A DNA stretch of 64,000 nt, from the NCBI RefSeq assembly GCF_011682065.1, contig NZ_VUYU01000035.1, positions 1-64,000 of the forward strand, in the 5' to 3' direction. Positions 56,509 through 64,000 of the stretch are shown piece by piece. Every line of letters begins with the position of its first letter. Position 1 is the first letter of the stretch. The notes below the pieces were generated by a model. It was not told the DNA's origin and made no database searches. It was given only the letters and a program-made list of their open reading frames with translations. Position numbers and translations under genes: made by a program. This DNA is from Massilia rubra. GTDB taxonomy: Bacteria; Pseudomonadota; Gammaproteobacteria; Burkholderiales; Burkholderiaceae_D.

Positions 56509-56952
56509 ATGCCAAGCGCGAACTCCCTCACCGTGCTCGCCTACGCGGCCGGCCTGATCGCCACCCTGGTGCTGGCGGCGTGGCTCACGCCCGCGCGCTG
56601 GTGGCGCCGGCCGAACCTGCGCGCGGCGGGTATCCTGGCGGCCGGCACCTGGGGGCTGGGCGCCCTGCTGCTGTCGCTGCTGCCCGCAAGCGGCCCGGTC
56701 ATGGCCGCAGCCGCGCCGCCCTCGCCCTCCCATGCGGGCGTCAGCTACACCGTCTTCGACGACCTGAACCTGCGCGCGGACAAAGGCATCGGCGCGCCGC
56801 GCATCGCGGTGGCGCCGGCGGGCACGGTGGTCACCACGACCGGACTGCGCGACGGCGACTGGTGGCAGGTCAGCGCAAACATCGATGGCAGGCAGGTGCG
56901 CGGCTGGTCGAGCAGCCTGTGGCTGCGGCGCGCCGAGGAAGCGCGGCGCTGA
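56509..56952 (+). CDS. Membrane protein with SH3-type domain
   Basis: A 147-residue protein. Two hydrophobic segments (about 8-24 and 38-63) precede a bacterial SH3 domain at 80-140 (YTVFDDLNLRADKGIGAPRIAVAPAGTVVTTTGLRDGDWWQV...GWSSSLWL). Bacterial SH3 domains commonly bind cell-wall peptides. As the last gene of the kinase-SEDS operon it fits a cell-wall sensing role, by inference. ATG spacing is 10 bases after the previous stop. Confidence 0.85.
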   Translation: MPSANSLTVLAYAAGLIATLVLAAWLTPARWWRRPNLRAAGILAAGTWGLGALLLSLLPASGPVMAAAAPPSPSHAGVSYTVFDDLNLRADKGIGAPRIAVAPAGTVVTTTGLRDGDWWQVSANIDGRQVRGWSSSLWLRRAEEARR

Positions 56953-56957
56953 CCCTG

Positions 56958-57413
56958 TCAGCCAGGGCGCTTCATCGGGTTGAAGTACAAGCCATTCACG
57001 CATTGCATCGGCGCGGTGCGCTCGAAACCCATCGCTTCGTAGACCGGCAGCGCGTAGTTGGAGGCGTTGACGGTAAAGCTGCCATCGCCGCCGGCCACGA
57101 TCGCCGCGCGCCGCGCCACGTCCCACAAGGCGCGCGCGATACCGCGTCCATGGAATTGTTTGGCAACGAACATGTGGTACAGGTGCTGGCGCTCGCGCAC
57201 CGCAATGAAGCCGGCCAGTTCGCCATCGATCTCGGCGACGTGATAGGCATGCCCGAGGCGCAAAAACCCGTGAAAACCTTCTTCGTCATTGTCTCGCAAG
57301 AAGGTGGCCGCCGCTTCCGGCGACGATTCGTGGACGATGAATTCGATGGCGAGCGCGCGGAACAGGGCGGCGACGGCCGGGACATCGCTGTGCTCGATAG
57401 GACGGATGTGCAT
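56958..57413 (-). CDS. GNAT-family N-acetyltransferase
   Basis: A 151-residue acetyltransferase. HIRPIEHSDVPAVAALFRAL starts the fold, and HLYHMFVAKQFHGRGIARALWD contains the Q/RxxGxG/A acetyl-CoA loop. NASNYALPVYEAMGFERT is the typical C-terminal block. The substrate is unknown. It lies between the kinase operon and the MFS gene on the opposite strand and converges on the SH3 gene with 5 bases between. Confidence 0.9.
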   Translation of the reverse strand: MHIRPIEHSDVPAVAALFRALAIEFIVHESSPEAAATFLRDNDEEGFHGFLRLGHAYHVAEIDGELAGFIAVRERQHLYHMFVAKQFHGRGIARALWDVARRAAIVAGGDGSFTVNASNYALPVYEAMGFERTAPMQCVNGLYFNPMKRPG

Positions 57414-57529
57414 TATCGGTATGGGACGGTTGACAGAACGCTCATTGTGCACGTTTGGCCGCGAATGTGCAGGTCATTTGCGCCGGTATGTTGACGCACG
57501 GCACCAACGCGCTTTAGACTGGAACGATC

Positions 57530-58783
57530 ATGCCTAAACCGAGCCTGTCCGTACCGCTGCCGGCGCCGTCGCTGCGGCCCAAGGTGCCCTTGTCCAAGCC
57601 GCTGCGCCACGCGCGCTACCGGCAACTGTGGATCGCCAACCTGATATCGAACCTCGGTACCTGGACCCAGACCTTCGCCTCGGCCTGGCTGATTACCCTT
57701 GTGGCAAGTTCGGCCTCCACCGCCAGCCTGGTGCAGACCGCCAGCTATATCCCCATCTTTTTGTTCGCCCTGTTTGCCGGGGTGATCGCGGACGCCGTCG
57801 ACCGGCCCAAATTTTTGTTCTTCTGCAATCTGTTCATGGCCCTGTGCGCCTGCGTCATGGCGGCGCTGGCCATCAGCGGGCGCATTTCGACCGCGCCCGT
57901 GCTGGTATTGACGTTCTGCATGGGCGCCGGCGCGGCCTTCATGTGGCCGGCCTGGCAAGCGTCGATGTCGGGCCTGGTCGAGCCGGACGAGGTTGAAGCG
58001 GCCGCCACCCTGAACAACCTGAGCTACAACGTGGCGGCCATCCTCGGGCCGGCCCTGGGCGGACTGCTGTTCAACTGGGTCGGGGCCGGCGCGCTGTTCC
58101 TGGTCAATGCACTGTCCTTTGTCGGTTTGCTGACGGTGTATTGGTCGTGGTGGCGCGATGGCGTACCCGAGGTGCGCCCCAAGGTCGATTTTACAAGCAG
58201 CCTCAAGCTCGGCGTGCGTACCGCGCTTGGCTGCGCTCGCTACCGGCGCATCTTGCTCAATGTGTGCACGGTGTTTTTCTCGACGATTGCGTTCGCGGCC
58301 TTGCTGCCGGTGTTCGTCAAGCAAGTACTGCATAGGGATTCGAGCGTGTTCGGCATCCTGATGGGTAGCCTGGGCGCGGGCGCGGTGTGCGGCGCCTTCC
58401 TGCTGCCGTCGCTGCGTTGCCGTATCGGCAAGACGCACCTGTTAAGCGCGTCCTTGCTGGTGTATGGCGCCATGCTGTGCCTGTTGCCCTTCATCCGCTC
58501 GCTGGCCTTGCTGGTGCCGCTCATCGTGGCGGCCGGCATGGCCTGGTCGGCCACGGTGTCGACCCTGAACGCGGCGGCGCAGCTGGCTTTTCCGGCAAGC
58601 ATACGTGCGCGCACCCTGTCGATCTACCTGTTCGTCATGGCCGGCGGCTACACCCTGGGCAGCATGGCCTGGGGCGCGCTGGCCGACAAGCTCGGCGTGC
58701 AGGCGGCGCTGGCCGCCGCCGGCGCCTGCGTGATCGTCAACGCCATCGCACTGGCGACCGGAAAGCGGGAAACCTCCATCTGA
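57530..58783 (+). CDS. MFS transporter (MFS_3/EntS-like)
   Basis: A 417-residue protein with 12 predicted helices. RYRQLWIANLISNLGTWTQTFASAWL in helix 1, the AGVIADAVDRPKFL loop and QASMSGLVEPDEVEAAATLNNLSYNVAAILGPALGG are typical of the EntS-like drug/siderophore exporter branch. It precedes the PP2C gene by 67 bases on the same strand, so it could be co-transcribed, though no functional link is obvious. Confidence 0.9.
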   Translation: MPKPSLSVPLPAPSLRPKVPLSKPLRHARYRQLWIANLISNLGTWTQTFASAWLITLVASSASTASLVQTASYIPIFLFALFAGVIADAVDRPKFLFFCNLFMALCACVMAALAISGRISTAPVLVLTFCMGAGAAFMWPAWQASMSGLVEPDEVEAAATLNNLSYNVAAILGPALGGLLFNWVGAGALFLVNALSFVGLLTVYWSWWRDGVPEVRPKVDFTSSLKLGVRTALGCARYRRILLNVCTVFFSTIAFAALLPVFVKQVLHRDSSVFGILMGSLGAGAVCGAFLLPSLRCRIGKTHLLSASLLVYGAMLCLLPFIRSLALLVPLIVAAGMAWSATVSTLNAAAQLAFPASIRARTLSIYLFVMAGGYTLGSMAWGALADKLGVQAALAAAGACVIVNAIALATGKRETSI

Positions 58784-58850
58784 TCGTCGCTTTGGCGCGG
58801 CAAATTTTCCGATAAGCTGTCAGGATTGCCAACCATTCCGGCCACGCCCG

Positions 58851-59834
58851 ATGACAACAGCAGCTCCCAGCCTCGATTTTGGCCCCTATCTCGATGTGTC
58901 GGTGCATTCCAGCGCCGGCGCCGATGCGCCGCAGCGCCTCGAGAACCAGGATAATTACCTGGTCATCGACAGCGCCGGCAGCGCGGTGTTCCTGTACGAG
59001 CAGGCCGTACAGCGCCAGCAGGTGGCCGGCTGGCCGGGCGGCCACATGCGCGTGGCGGTGCTCGACGGCATGGGCGGCCACGGACGCGGACGCGAGGCGG
59101 CCGAGGCGGTCGTCGGCGGCTTGCTGGACATGCCGGCCTGCCACACCCTGGGCGAGCTGTCGGCCCGGCTCGACCTGCTGCATGCGCAGTTGCAAGAAGA
59201 GTTCGGCTGCGATCCGGTTACCGGCAAACGCCCCGGCACCACCCTGACCATGCTCGAACTGCGCTCCGGCAAGCCGGTACTGCTGTACCACGTGGGCGAT
59301 TCGCGCTTGTACGAAATTATCGATACGCAAGTTATACCGATGACCATCGACCACGTTCCCGCCACGGCCTTTGCGATGGGTGGCTTGCTGGGCGAGCACG
59401 AGTGGTGGCAGCAGGTGCATGGCGAGCACCGCTGCCAGATCTCGCAAGCCTTCATCCTGGGCAATGCGTTCGCCAATCCGGCCGAGCTGGCCGATGGCTT
59501 GTATGAGCTCTCGCCACGCAACTTGCCCTCGTATCTGTATCACTTGCCCGACCGGCGCGCGCTGGAACTCGATCCGCACGCGGTGTACCTGCTGGCCAGC
59601 GACGGTTTCTGGGCGTGCGCCGACCCGGGCGCCTGGCTGGCCCGTTGGCCGGCCCTGTTCAAGGCGCAGCCGGACGCGCGCGCCATGACCGACGCTTTGT
59701 TTGCCGAAATGAGCAGCAATCCGCCGCCCGAGCTGCACATCGACAACCTGACGGCCATCGTGCTGCGGCCCTTGGTCCACGATGACACGGCGGCGCCGAT
59801 AGCAAGCGAACAACTTTGCGGCGGAGAGCCTTGA
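58851..59834 (+). CDS. PP2C-family serine/threonine protein phosphatase
   Basis: A 327-residue soluble phosphatase. RLENQDN with Asp34, LDGMGGHGRG with Asp72, GTTLTM, LYHVGDSRLYE, LLASDGFWA and HIDNLTAIVL provide the metal-dependent catalytic set of PP2C enzymes. No regulatory or membrane domain is attached. It is the natural reversal partner of the kinase at 51620, and an FHA gene follows 117 bases later. Pairing is inferred from the locus. Confidence 0.92.
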   Translation: MTTAAPSLDFGPYLDVSVHSSAGADAPQRLENQDNYLVIDSAGSAVFLYEQAVQRQQVAGWPGGHMRVAVLDGMGGHGRGREAAEAVVGGLLDMPACHTLGELSARLDLLHAQLQEEFGCDPVTGKRPGTTLTMLELRSGKPVLLYHVGDSRLYEIIDTQVIPMTIDHVPATAFAMGGLLGEHEWWQQVHGEHRCQISQAFILGNAFANPAELADGLYELSPRNLPSYLYHLPDRRALELDPHAVYLLASDGFWACADPGAWLARWPALFKAQPDARAMTDALFAEMSSNPPPELHIDNLTAIVLRPLVHDDTAAPIASEQLCGGEP

Positions 59835-59951
59835 TGACTCGACAAGATGTTGTTTCAAAACACAAATATTGTTGTTAGGCACGGACGTTTGGCGTGCCGC
59901 ACTTCAAGAAAAGCGCGTATTCTTTGATACTCACGAACGGCGAATATTGCT

Positions 59952-61493
59952 ATGAAAAAATGCAACAACCCCTTGCATCCGCATTGCACCTTCTGGGTCA
60001 TGCCAGGGGAAACTGCATGCGCGAATGGCCATGGCCAGGCCGCCGTCGCTGTACCGGCCGCGGCTACGCCCGCGCCCGTGACCGCCCCAGCCAATTCCAG
60101 CTATGAGTTGATCAGCGCCCTGCGCAGCGCGCGCCCGAGCGCCAAGCCGGACGCGGCGCCGCTCGCGTATCCGGACCAGGCGCTGCCGGCGCTGCAGCGT
60201 CCGCACCTGCACATCAGCGGCTTCGACCCGCGCGCCGCTGGCGGACGCCAAGCCATCAAGGTCGAGCTGCGCGGCATGCCGCCCGACAGCGCGCCACTGG
60301 TCACCATGCAATTGCAGTCGGCCCTGATTGCGCAGGGCAACGCGCGCCACTCGTTCGTGCGCACCCTGCGCGGCGACTGGCGCCCGCTGTTCATCGAATT
60401 CTCCTCGCGCGACAAGGAACACGGGCAATACCGGATCGAGGTCGAGCTGTTCAACCTGCACGATGGCCGCATCCGCCATAAATGGGTGTGCACCCTGGTC
60501 ATCCTGGTGCCGCGTCCCGACGCCACCCTGACCGACATCCACCAGACTTTCCTGTCGACCCACAAAAACGTGCGCGTCATGGCGGACGACGCCTCCATCG
60601 CCCGGGTTAACGCCCAGGCCGGCGGTGGTCGGCTCGATATCGACGTGCATGCGCGCAACGCCTCGATCGCCCATTTGAACCTGGACGCCAAGCCGGGCAA
60701 GGTCGACATGGGCTTTTCGACCATTGCCTGGGATGAAGACCTGATCGAAATCGACGTGCCCGCGCATGCCGAGCCGCATCCGCACCCGACCGCCTGCGCC
60801 TGCCTGGTCAATGCGGCGCCCGAGCCCGGTTCGCAGCGCCAGGTGCGCCTGTTTGCCATGCCGGAGTGCGTGCTGGGCCGTTTTGAACTGTACGATCCGG
60901 ACGCCGACGTGCTGCTGACCCATTTTGGCGAAGACGGCCAGGACCGCGACGGCCTGACGCGCCGCCTGTCGGGGCGTCACGCGGTGATCCGGCGCGGCAT
61001 GAACGGTTTCGAGATCGAAGATGTGTCGCGCTATGGGATTTTGCTCGACGGCGTGTGGCCGGGCAAGAACAAGCCGGTGCCGCTACGGCTGGGCATGCGC
61101 ATCGAGCTGTCGGCCAGCATCAAGGGGATTGTGGTACTCAGTGTGACGGCGGTGATGCCGCACGGGGTGATCGTGCACCGCATCGACCAGGGTGCGCATG
61201 CCGAGTGTTTTTACTTTTTGGAGCCGGGCAAGCATCCGGGCTTCCCGGTGGCGCCGTTCGGCGCCGCGCCGAGGGCGGCGGTGATGCCGGTTCTGTATCA
61301 CCAGAACGGTGGTTTTTGGCATCTGGACCCGGCCACCGGCAAGGAAACCGCGCTCAGTCCGGGCGCGCCACTGGACCGGCTGACGCAGTTTGCGCGCCAC
61401 ACGCGCTTTGCCAGCGAGTCGTATCCGGAATGCTGGATCGTGCGCACGGCCCTGAAATCGACGCATGCGGCGGCGGAGATGCATACGGCTTGA
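59952..61493 (+). CDS. FHA-domain protein with zinc-ribbon-like N-terminus
   Basis: A 513-residue soluble protein. It begins with CNNPLHPHCTFWVMPGETAC and GH, a Cys/His knuckle. An unknown beta-rich region spans about 75-290. The FHA domain at about 300-395 has LGRFELYDP, SGRHAVIRRGMNGFEIEDVS and YGILLDG, with the Arg and Ser-Gly-Arg-His pThr-binding pattern intact. The C-terminal 110 residues are unknown. It follows the PP2C gene and is likely a phospho-Thr reader of the kinase, by inference. Confidence 0.88.
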   Translation: MKKCNNPLHPHCTFWVMPGETACANGHGQAAVAVPAAATPAPVTAPANSSYELISALRSARPSAKPDAAPLAYPDQALPALQRPHLHISGFDPRAAGGRQAIKVELRGMPPDSAPLVTMQLQSALIAQGNARHSFVRTLRGDWRPLFIEFSSRDKEHGQYRIEVELFNLHDGRIRHKWVCTLVILVPRPDATLTDIHQTFLSTHKNVRVMADDASIARVNAQAGGGRLDIDVHARNASIAHLNLDAKPGKVDMGFSTIAWDEDLIEIDVPAHAEPHPHPTACACLVNAAPEPGSQRQVRLFAMPECVLGRFELYDPDADVLLTHFGEDGQDRDGLTRRLSGRHAVIRRGMNGFEIEDVSRYGILLDGVWPGKNKPVPLRLGMRIELSASIKGIVVLSVTAVMPHGVIVHRIDQGAHAECFYFLEPGKHPGFPVAPFGAAPRAAVMPVLYHQNGGFWHLDPATGKETALSPGAPLDRLTQFARHTRFASESYPECWIVRTALKSTHAAAEMHTA

Positions 61494-61633
61494 TCCAGAC
61501 GTCTGGCATTCGAGCTGTCGCCCCGCCTGACAAAACGTATTGCTTGCCTCATTGGCAACAACCTCGTACACTGAGCCAGCCGGCGTACGGTGTCCGCCAG
61601 GAGCATACCTTCGCTCAACCATAAAAATCATCA

Positions 61634-62065
61634 ATGATGAAATCGAAAAACCCTATTGAACTTGCTGTGTCAAGTGCCTTGCCTGTTCCTCAGGTTGGGC
61701 TAACTGAGCCAACACCGCTATTCACTGCAAAAGATAAGTACTTTGTCGCAATGTGTTCGGGAGAATTCCCGTCGATAGCAGATGCAATAAGTGACACGCG
61801 TCTGCCGCCTGAAACCAAGGCAATGGGCGAGTGGCCCGCACTGCCAGGATCATCGAAAATTTTAGCGTTCAAAGCCCCGCCGCGAACAACCGATGACGAG
61901 AATGGCGTAGTCATCTTGATCATCGAGCCAGTCGCTCACGGGAAGGTGATTTTATGGTTAAGTGGTACCGATCTGGCACGCGAGCAGCGCGAGGACGCGG
62001 AAGACGACGTCGACAATTTTCTTGAGATTACCGGTGGCGAATACAAGATTTTCGAAAGGGTGTGA
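61634..62065 (+). CDS. Hypothetical protein
   Basis: A 143-residue acidic protein that I do not recognise. It has no signal peptide or membrane segment; AEDDVDNFLEITGGEYKIFERV ends it. Base composition is a little lower in GC than around it. No ribosome site is evident before the double ATG. It converges on the next gene with no spacer. Confidence 0.6.
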   Translation: MMKSKNPIELAVSSALPVPQVGLTEPTPLFTAKDKYFVAMCSGEFPSIADAISDTRLPPETKAMGEWPALPGSSKILAFKAPPRTTDDENGVVILIIEPVAHGKVILWLSGTDLAREQREDAEDDVDNFLEITGGEYKIFERV

Positions 62066-63433
62066 TCAGCCCGCTGTATCCACAACCTGGCCTCGTTCTT
62101 TTATGCGCCGTAACTGCGCCGCCTGATACGCCCCGAACACATCGTTGAACAAGCACCGGATCAGCGGATCGTCCACCAGTTCCGCACCGAGCAAATCGGC
62201 CTCGGTCTGTTGGTCGAACACCGCATCGTTCATGCGCATATACATGGAGGTGAGCGCCTCGCCCAGTTCCAGCGCCGCATACAGCCTGGCAACCGGTACT
62301 TCGGTGGTCCACGACAAGGCATCCGGCACGCCGGCCATCAGGTCGATCGTGTCGCCCTCGATGCGGTAATGGAAATGCGTGCCCTCCCCCGCATGATCGA
62401 ATACCGATAAACGCCACACGCGCGGCTTTTCGAAAAAACTCTCTTCCGGCAGTTCCATGCCGCGATATTTATCCAGCAAGCCCGAGGTGCAGTAATCGAT
62501 CACGCGCGCGTGTTCGTCGCTAGTGAGCGCCGGGAAATGGCGCGCGATATCGGCTGTTGGCGGCGGCGTCGCGTGGCCTTCGTACCGGTAATCGACGTCC
62601 TGCTCGCCGACCGGCACCACCCAGCTCAATGGCGGCGCGGCGTGGAGGCCATCGCGGTCCAGCACAAACGACACCGAAGGGTTCATCCGCACCACCTGCG
62701 CATCGGGCAATGCCGCGCCCACTTCTTGCTCGAACTGGCGGTAGGTGATCGGGAAAAACGCGTGGTTATACCAGGACCACGGCTCCTGCACGAACTGGCA
62801 GGAACTGGGAACGACATAACGCGGCTTGAGCGCCGCCAATTGCCCGATCCATTCTTCCGGCAGCTGCGGCGGCGCGGGCGACGCGCGCGAGGGCGATAAC
62901 ACTTCGATTTCGCGCATGGTCTGGAAGGGCCACAGCACCATGTCCCACGGCGCAAAGCGCGCCAGCGCCGGCAGCATGTCGGGATCGATCCACGAATCGA
63001 CGACATTGAGCACATTCAGGCCGCCAGCCTGGATGTGGAACATCGAGTCCACATCCGCATCCATGGCTTCGCGCGCGATCACCGTCATCGGGCCAACCTG
63101 CACCGGCGCGTCGAGGCGCAGCTGGTGCACCTTGCTAAACCCCAGTTCGCGCACCATGTCGAACAATTCGTCGAACACGCAGTAGATGTACAGCGGCGTG
63201 GCGCGGTCCAGCAGATCGAGGCTGTCGAACGAGCAGTGGTCGTCGTGGAAATGCGAAATGAAGACGGCGTCGAAATGCACCGCGCGGAACTGCGCGTGGT
63301 CGAAGCGCACTTCCGGAAAAGCGTGGCAATTGCGGCTGAACGGGTTTTCGACCACCGGATCGAAAGCGATGCGGGCGCCTTCGCATTCGAACACATAGCC
63401 GGCGTGGAGAATCCTGGAGATTTTGAGCGTCAT
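62066..63433 (-). CDS. MBL-fold metallohydrolase
   Basis: A 455-residue protein. The N-terminal half is a metallo-beta-lactamase fold with HFHDDH at residues 61-66, as in UlaG-like and lactonase-type hydrolases, with another His/Asp set near YVVPSSCQFV. The C-terminal 180 residues form a second domain I do not recognise (RVIDYCTSGLLDKYRGMELPEE, FHYRIEGDTIDLMAG), somewhat like the SCP2-type or Rieske-linked tail found in some members. The substrate is unknown. Starts at 63442 and 63457 are alternatives. Confidence 0.82.
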   Translation of the reverse strand: MTLKISRILHAGYVFECEGARIAFDPVVENPFSRNCHAFPEVRFDHAQFRAVHFDAVFISHFHDDHCSFDSLDLLDRATPLYIYCVFDELFDMVRELGFSKVHQLRLDAPVQVGPMTVIAREAMDADVDSMFHIQAGGLNVLNVVDSWIDPDMLPALARFAPWDMVLWPFQTMREIEVLSPSRASPAPPQLPEEWIGQLAALKPRYVVPSSCQFVQEPWSWYNHAFFPITYRQFEQEVGAALPDAQVVRMNPSVSFVLDRDGLHAAPPLSWVVPVGEQDVDYRYEGHATPPPTADIARHFPALTSDEHARVIDYCTSGLLDKYRGMELPEESFFEKPRVWRLSVFDHAGEGTHFHYRIEGDTIDLMAGVPDALSWTTEVPVARLYAALELGEALTSMYMRMNDAVFDQQTEADLLGAELVDDPLIRCLFNDVFGAYQAAQLRRIKERGQVVDTAG

Positions 63434-63552
63434 GGCCGCCATTATCTCATGCCGCATGCCATCCTAAAATGCATGGTGCGCCGGCCGATCGCCTATCATG
63501 GCGGTATTGACCGGGCATCCCGGTGGCTCAATTTTTTGCAAGTGGATAAACA

Positions 63553-64000
63553 ATGACGATCATCGAACTCCCGTTTCGGGCGACTACCGAACAATCCTGC
63601 GCGTGGATGGAACAGCAAACCGGCACGCCATGGACCCTGGCGCGACTGCTGGAAAACGCGCTCACACCGTATGTGTGGTTCGATTACGACGCCAATCACG
63701 CCGAGCTGTTCGGCGACGCCAACGGCGGTTATGCGGCGCCGATCTTCCTGGAAGCGGATGTGGCGCGCCTGGTGGCCGGCAGCGAGGATGTGCTGATCAC
63801 GACGACCAAGGACGCCTACAAGATCGTAGCCCAGTTGCCGGCGCCGGGTTTCCGGCGCGAGCTGCACGAGCTGCGCTTTCTCAAAAAGGAGCTGGAACGC
63901 CTGGTCGCCAAACTCAAACACGATGCGGAGCCGAAGCCGATGGTGGTTGAAACGGCCAGCGAGGCGCGCGTCGGCATCAGCAAGGATGAAGTGTTGGCGG
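63553..64000 (+). CDS. Hypothetical protein (truncated by the window end)
   Basis: 149 residues are visible. WMEQQTGTPWTLARLLENALTPYVWFDY resembles the N-terminal region of small phage-type or conserved Oxalobacteraceae proteins that I cannot name. A charged helix (HELRFLKKELERLVAKLKHD) follows. The frame is still open at the window end, so the total length is unknown. Confidence 0.65.
   Translation, partial: MTIIELPFRATTEQSCAWMEQQTGTPWTLARLLENALTPYVWFDYDANHAELFGDANGGYAAPIFLEADVARLVAGSEDVLITTTKDAYKIVAQLPAPGFRRELHELRFLKKELERLVAKLKHDAEPKPMVVETASEARVGISKDEVLA

Noticed and set aside
51620-61493. Type VI secretion regulatory set (PpkA/PppA/Fha)
   Set aside because: A kinase, PP2C and FHA occur in T6SS loci, but no tss gene is visible, and the SEDS fusion and SH3 protein point to the cell wall.

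Overview
The window is GC-rich DNA typical of a betaproteobacterium of the Oxalobacteraceae, most likely the Massilia/Telluria/Duganella group. Pointers to this are a PEP-CTERM protein, a complete galactonate (De Ley-Doudoroff) pathway, a DUF3297 protein, Svx/AvrXca-type and PLL-type secreted or lectin proteins, and dense runs of small Oxalobacteraceae-style conserved hypotheticals. This assignment is inferred from gene content; no rRNA is present. It looks chromosomal.

Region 1 (1-4000) is an accessory patch. It opens with the 3' end of an IS21-family element that has cut a DUF4184 gene. A lower-GC pair follows: an unknown 413-residue protein converging on a one-HKD phospholipase-D-like protein. 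An IS3 orfA scrap closes the patch. Region 2 (4001-19162) is housekeeping and small metabolism: tail-specific protease, an M50-like membrane protein divergent from an M24-fold protein that has lost metal ligands, DUF1963, DUF3297, thymidine kinase, an MDR oxidoreductase/old-yellow-enzyme pair divergent from a LysR regulator, an acetyltransferase, an S45 acylase, an orphan ParB-like protein, an SMI1/KNR4 protein and a small secreted protein. A highly palindromic MITE lies at 10881-11069.

Region 3 (19500-31031) holds tRNA-Leu(UAA) with a strong terminator, a secreted Svx/AvrXca-like metalloprotease-type protein with a Thr-Pro linker, a CPA2 antiporter, a second inverted-repeat element, a MocR-type regulator, an ion channel, a lipid-kinase family protein and a large hybrid histidine kinase. 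Region 4 (31169-40396) is a coherent D-galactose module, all on the minus strand. It runs dgoD, an SMP-30-like protein, an AraFGH-like sugar ABC transporter, a LysR regulator, dgoK, dgoA and an SDR that is the natural candidate for the sugar dehydrogenase. Together they would import galactose and convert it through galactonate to pyruvate and glyceraldehyde-3-phosphate.

Region 5 (40568-51481) is largely envelope and secreted functions: a PEP-CTERM protein whose reading frame runs past the sorting signal to an ATGA overlap with a seven-repeat PLL-type lectin, a PQQ-type sugar dehydrogenase, a beta-helix lipoprotein, a persulfide-dioxygenase-like MBL enzyme, an M28 peptidase, a Syd-like protein whose stop codon lies in the CTAG target duplication of a third MITE, a metallophosphoesterase and a glycine-zipper protein.

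Region 6 (51620-61493) is the most unusual part. A soluble Ser/Thr kinase gene overlaps (ATGA) a gene fusing an FHA-like domain to a complete SEDS (FtsW/RodA) polymerase-like membrane domain. An FHA-like protein and an SH3 protein follow in the same operon. After a GNAT gene and an MFS gene come a PP2C phosphatase and an FHA protein with a zinc-ribbon-like N-terminus. The set recalls the actinobacterial pstP-rodA-pbpA-pknA-pknB-fha locus, but it has no penicillin-binding protein. The window ends with a hypothetical gene, an MBL-fold hydrolase and a truncated hypothetical gene.
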